NCBI GenBank assembly: GCA_964461295.1
Contig: CAYWTX010000024.1
Span: forward strand, 1-17,329
Length of the DNA stretch: 17,329 bases
Direction: 5' to 3'
Source of the DNA: CAYWTX01 sp964461295
GTDB taxonomy: Bacteria > Planctomycetota > Phycisphaerae > SM23-33
Below are positions 15,480-17,329 of the stretch, piece by piece (positions within the stretch are counted from its first letter, which is position 1; each line of letters begins with the position of its first letter). Below the pieces are notes generated by a model. It saw only the letters and a program-made list of their open reading frames with translations, searched no databases and was not told where the DNA came from. The position numbers were made by a program, and so were the translations under genes.

Positions 15480-15544
15480 TCCGCGTCGTTGCCGCACGAG
15501 CGGCCGCTTTGAGCGACCCAGAACTCCGTCAAGGGCAGAAATCC

Positions 15545-16930
15545 ATGAGAGTTTTCATGTTAGGCTGGGAGTTTCCCCCGTACATCAGCGGGGGATTGGG
15601 GACCGCCTGCTTTGGAATGACCAAGGGTCTCGACGAGATCGGAGTTGAGGTCTGCTTCGTTCTGCCGATGTCCGTTCCCGTCAGCGGCGCGCCCAGTCAC
15701 GTGAAGCTGCGTACGGCCCAGAGCCTGAGCCTGAGCCTCATCGAGGAGAAGATTTCCCGCGAGTTCGAGCACGTCCAGATGCACCAGGTGCAGGCCGTCT
15801 TGCAGCCGTACGGCACGCCCGTGACGTACGAGCAGGCCGTGCGCAAGCTGGTGGACGAGCAGGAGGTGGTGCAAACCGTCGCGGCCGTGCCGCCCGCGGC
15901 GCCGGCGGTGGAGGCGGCGTCCGGCGGCGCGCCGGTCAAGGCGATGGCGCTGTCGACGCCCAAGGGCACGTTCTCGCACGGCGGCGGCGGCGCCCACTAC
16001 GCCGGCGACCTGATGGGACAGGTGCACCGCTACGCGCGCCTCGCCCTCGAACTGGCCCGCACCGAAACCTTCGACGTCATCCACGCCCACGACTGGATGA
16101 CCTACCCCGCCGGCCTGGCCGTGGCCGCGGCCACGAAGAAGCCGCTGGTCGTCCACGTGCACAGCACCGAGTTCGACCGCTCCGGCGAGAACGTCAACCA
16201 GCAGGTCTACGAGATCGAGCGCATGGGCATGCAGGGCGCCGACCTGGTCGTCGCCGTCAGCCACCTGACGCGCAACATCGTGACGAGCCGCTACGGCGTG
16301 CCGCCCCAGAAGGTCCACGTGGTCTACAACGCCGTCGAACTGCCCGACCAGGGCAAGTTCGAGATGAACCCCATCCGCCACAACGAGAAGATCGTCCTGT
16401 TCCTGGGGCGACTGACCATGCAGAAGGGGCCCGAGTACTTCCTGATGGCCGCCAGCAAGGTCATCGAGAAGTTCCAGAACGTGCGGTTCGTGATGGCCGG
16501 CAGCGGCGACATGATCGCCCAGTGCGTGCGCCTGGTGGCCGACATGAACCTGGGACGCTACGTCACGTTCACCGGCTTCCTGCGCGGCGACGACGTGGAC
16601 AAAGTCTTCCGCATGGCCGACCTGTACGTCATGCCGTCGGTGTCCGAGCCGTTCGGCATCGCGCCGCTGGAGGCCCTCAGCCGCAACGTGCCGGTCATCA
16701 TCTCCAAGCAGTCGGGCGTCTCCGAAGTGCTCAGCCACGTGCTCAAGGTGGACTTCTGGGACGTGGACGAGATGGCCAACAAGATCCTGGCCGTGCTGCG
16801 CCACCCGCCGCTGCAGAAGACGCTGCGGCACCACGGGTCCATCGAGTTGCAGAAACTGTCGTGGCGCGACAGCGCCCTGAAGCTCAAGACCATCTACGAG
16901 TGGGCGGTCAAGGGCGCGGCGGGCGCGTAG
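15545..16930 (+). CDS. GT4/GT5 glycosyltransferase, glycogen-synthase-like (alpha-glucan)
   Basis: GT-B glycosyltransferase of the kind found beside GH57 amylases in planctomycetes and Bacteroidetes; probably extends or makes alpha-glucan from a nucleotide sugar. The 461 aa product starts MRVFMLGWEFPPYISGGLG, the glycogen-synthase-type donor loop GGLG (16-19). Then HAHDWMTYPAGL (H180, D183), HVHSTEFDRSGENVN, FLGRLTMQKGPEYF (R289, K294 for donor phosphate) and SEPFGIAPLE with the EX7E pair E368/E376. Between about 40 and 150 lies a less conserved insert with an Ala/Pro/Val-rich linker. ATG 15545 is preferred over TTG 15509 because homology begins there and AAGGG lies upstream. No glycogen branching or amylase gene is in the window; the exact product is not settled. 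Confidence 0.88.
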   Translation: MRVFMLGWEFPPYISGGLGTACFGMTKGLDEIGVEVCFVLPMSVPVSGAPSHVKLRTAQSLSLSLIEEKISREFEHVQMHQVQAVLQPYGTPVTYEQAVRKLVDEQEVVQTVAAVPPAAPAVEAASGGAPVKAMALSTPKGTFSHGGGGAHYAGDLMGQVHRYARLALELARTETFDVIHAHDWMTYPAGLAVAAATKKPLVVHVHSTEFDRSGENVNQQVYEIERMGMQGADLVVAVSHLTRNIVTSRYGVPPQKVHVVYNAVELPDQGKFEMNPIRHNEKIVLFLGRLTMQKGPEYFLMAASKVIEKFQNVRFVMAGSGDMIAQCVRLVADMNLGRYVTFTGFLRGDDVDKVFRMADLYVMPSVSEPFGIAPLEALSRNVPVIISKQSGVSEVLSHVLKVDFWDVDEMANKILAVLRHPPLQKTLRHHGSIELQKLSWRDSALKLKTIYEWAVKGAAGA

Positions 16931-17036
16931 GAAGGCGGCAGGGGGGAGGGAGCCGTCCGCGCTGGGTTTTGCCGTGCGCGGGGCCATGCCGGGGTCGGCT
17001 GTCTCGGGAAGGGGCTTTCATCGCTTCGCAGACGCA

Positions 17037-17147
17037 CGGAACCCGTCGGTACACACGCACGTTGTCCGTCAGACGCGACCGGGGCGACCTGGGGTACGTC
17101 CCAACGACCCTAGCGAACAAAGCGTGAGTACACACACGCCTTGTGCG
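17037..17147. repeat. Two related hairpins around GTACACAC in the right-end gap
   Basis: CGAACAAAGCGT (17114-17125) is an imperfect inverse of ACGCCTTGTGCG (17136-17147), with GAGTACACAC in the loop. A second, weaker copy spans 17037-17068 with the shared core GTACACAC (17049-17056) and TTGT (17062-17065), and CGGAACCCGT opposite CGTTGTCCG. The two cores are 79 bases apart. They lie in the 337-base gap 16931-17267, where I find no convincing frame. Confidence 0.45.
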
Positions 17148-17241
17148 GGCTTCCGGCATCGCGCCGGCAAAAGGTCGCCCAAACTGACACTAGCCCAACT
17201 TTCGCACTTCGCGGCCAAAACGAGCGCAAATGCTTGATCTA

Positions 17242-17255
17242 CCGTCCGAGGACGG
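17242..17255 (-). terminator. Short hairpin downstream of the right-edge minus-strand frame
   Basis: CCGTCC (17242-17247) and GGACGG (17250-17255) are complementary with GA between. It lies 12 bases past the TAG at 17268 on the minus strand, where a terminator would sit. No U-run; the loop is tight, so fewer pairs would form. Confidence 0.2.
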
Positions 17256-17267
17256 CCAAGGTCTTCA

Positions 17268-17329
17268 CTACACGTCGGCTGGTTCGGCGGCGGGGTCGGC
17301 CCGCCGAACTTGCTCGATCGTGATCCGCG
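17268..17329 (-). CDS. Possible C-terminal end of a leftward gene entering from the right edge
   Basis: On the minus strand a frame open from the window edge ends in RITIEQVRRADPAAEPADV followed by TAG at 17268-17270. The codon pattern (G/C third positions, mixed charged residues, Ala/Pro/Glu tail) looks like a genuine C-terminus, and a hairpin follows. The same bases form a 9-bp stem (GTTCGGCGG 17282-17290 with CCGCCGAAC 17301-17309), so a non-coding palindrome is the alternative. No family can be named from so few residues. Confidence 0.3.
   Translation of the reverse strand, partial: RITIEQVRRADPAAEPADV

Noticed and set aside
15509..15544. TTG start adding 12 residues to the GT4/GT5 enzyme
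   Set aside because: The family starts directly at MRVFMLGWEFPP, and AAGGG lies ahead of ATG 15545.
15560..16987. 475-codon minus-strand frame opposite the glucan glycosyltransferase
   Set aside because: His/Val/Asp/Gln-rich shadow without motifs; the plus-strand GT motifs are complete.
16931..17267. tRNA or small RNA gene in the right-end gap
   Set aside because: No T-loop or acceptor-stem pattern was found; only the two GTACACAC hairpins stand out.

Overview
This GC-rich window looks like a chromosomal segment of a Gram-negative-type bacterium, most likely a planctomycete of the Phycisphaerae/Sedimentisphaerales kind. That assignment is inference. It rests on lipopolysaccharide core genes together with McsA/McsB, an HD-GYP protein, very high GC at third codon positions, TTG starts, and many GC-rich palindromes of the AGCCCC-GAA-GGGGC type. 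I see no phage genes, CRISPR array, rRNA or tRNA.

Left part (1-6444). A P2A-type calcium ATPase runs leftward off the window edge. A 695-base intergenic region separates it from the divergent prfC (peptide chain release factor 3). That region holds a ~200-base foldback repeat, a possible remnant of a REP-associated tyrosine transposase, a good sigma70-like promoter and a structured prfC leader. After prfC comes a 419-base hairpin-rich gap, then a membrane-anchored HD-GYP domain protein that starts at TTG.

Middle (6445-10510). Four rightward genes form an envelope run: a WaaF-like heptosyltransferase (GT9), a Kdo/heptose-type LPS kinase, a WaaG-like GT4 glycosyltransferase and PlsY. Together they suit LPS inner-core assembly and phosphorylation plus the first acylation step of phospholipid synthesis. 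Each of the three internal gaps is about 105-112 bases and carries its own palindrome. The run ends at a perfect 27-bp stem flanked by a 6-base direct repeat.

Right part (10620-15300, all leftward). It holds a xylose-isomerase-like TIM-barrel protein, a second ~200-base foldback repeat, the translationally coupled mcsA-mcsB pair (protein arginine kinase and its zinc-binding activator), a DedA/YohD-type membrane protein, and a coupled pair made of a small ribbon-helix-helix protein with Cys/His metal-binding motifs and a polytopic membrane protein with a His-rich tail. The last pair looks like a metal-responsive regulator with its transporter and is the least explained unit here; an operator-like dyad lies in its promoter.

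Right end (15545-17329). A rightward alpha-glucan-type GT4/GT5 glycosyltransferase is followed by two related hairpin repeats and the possible last codons of a leftward gene.
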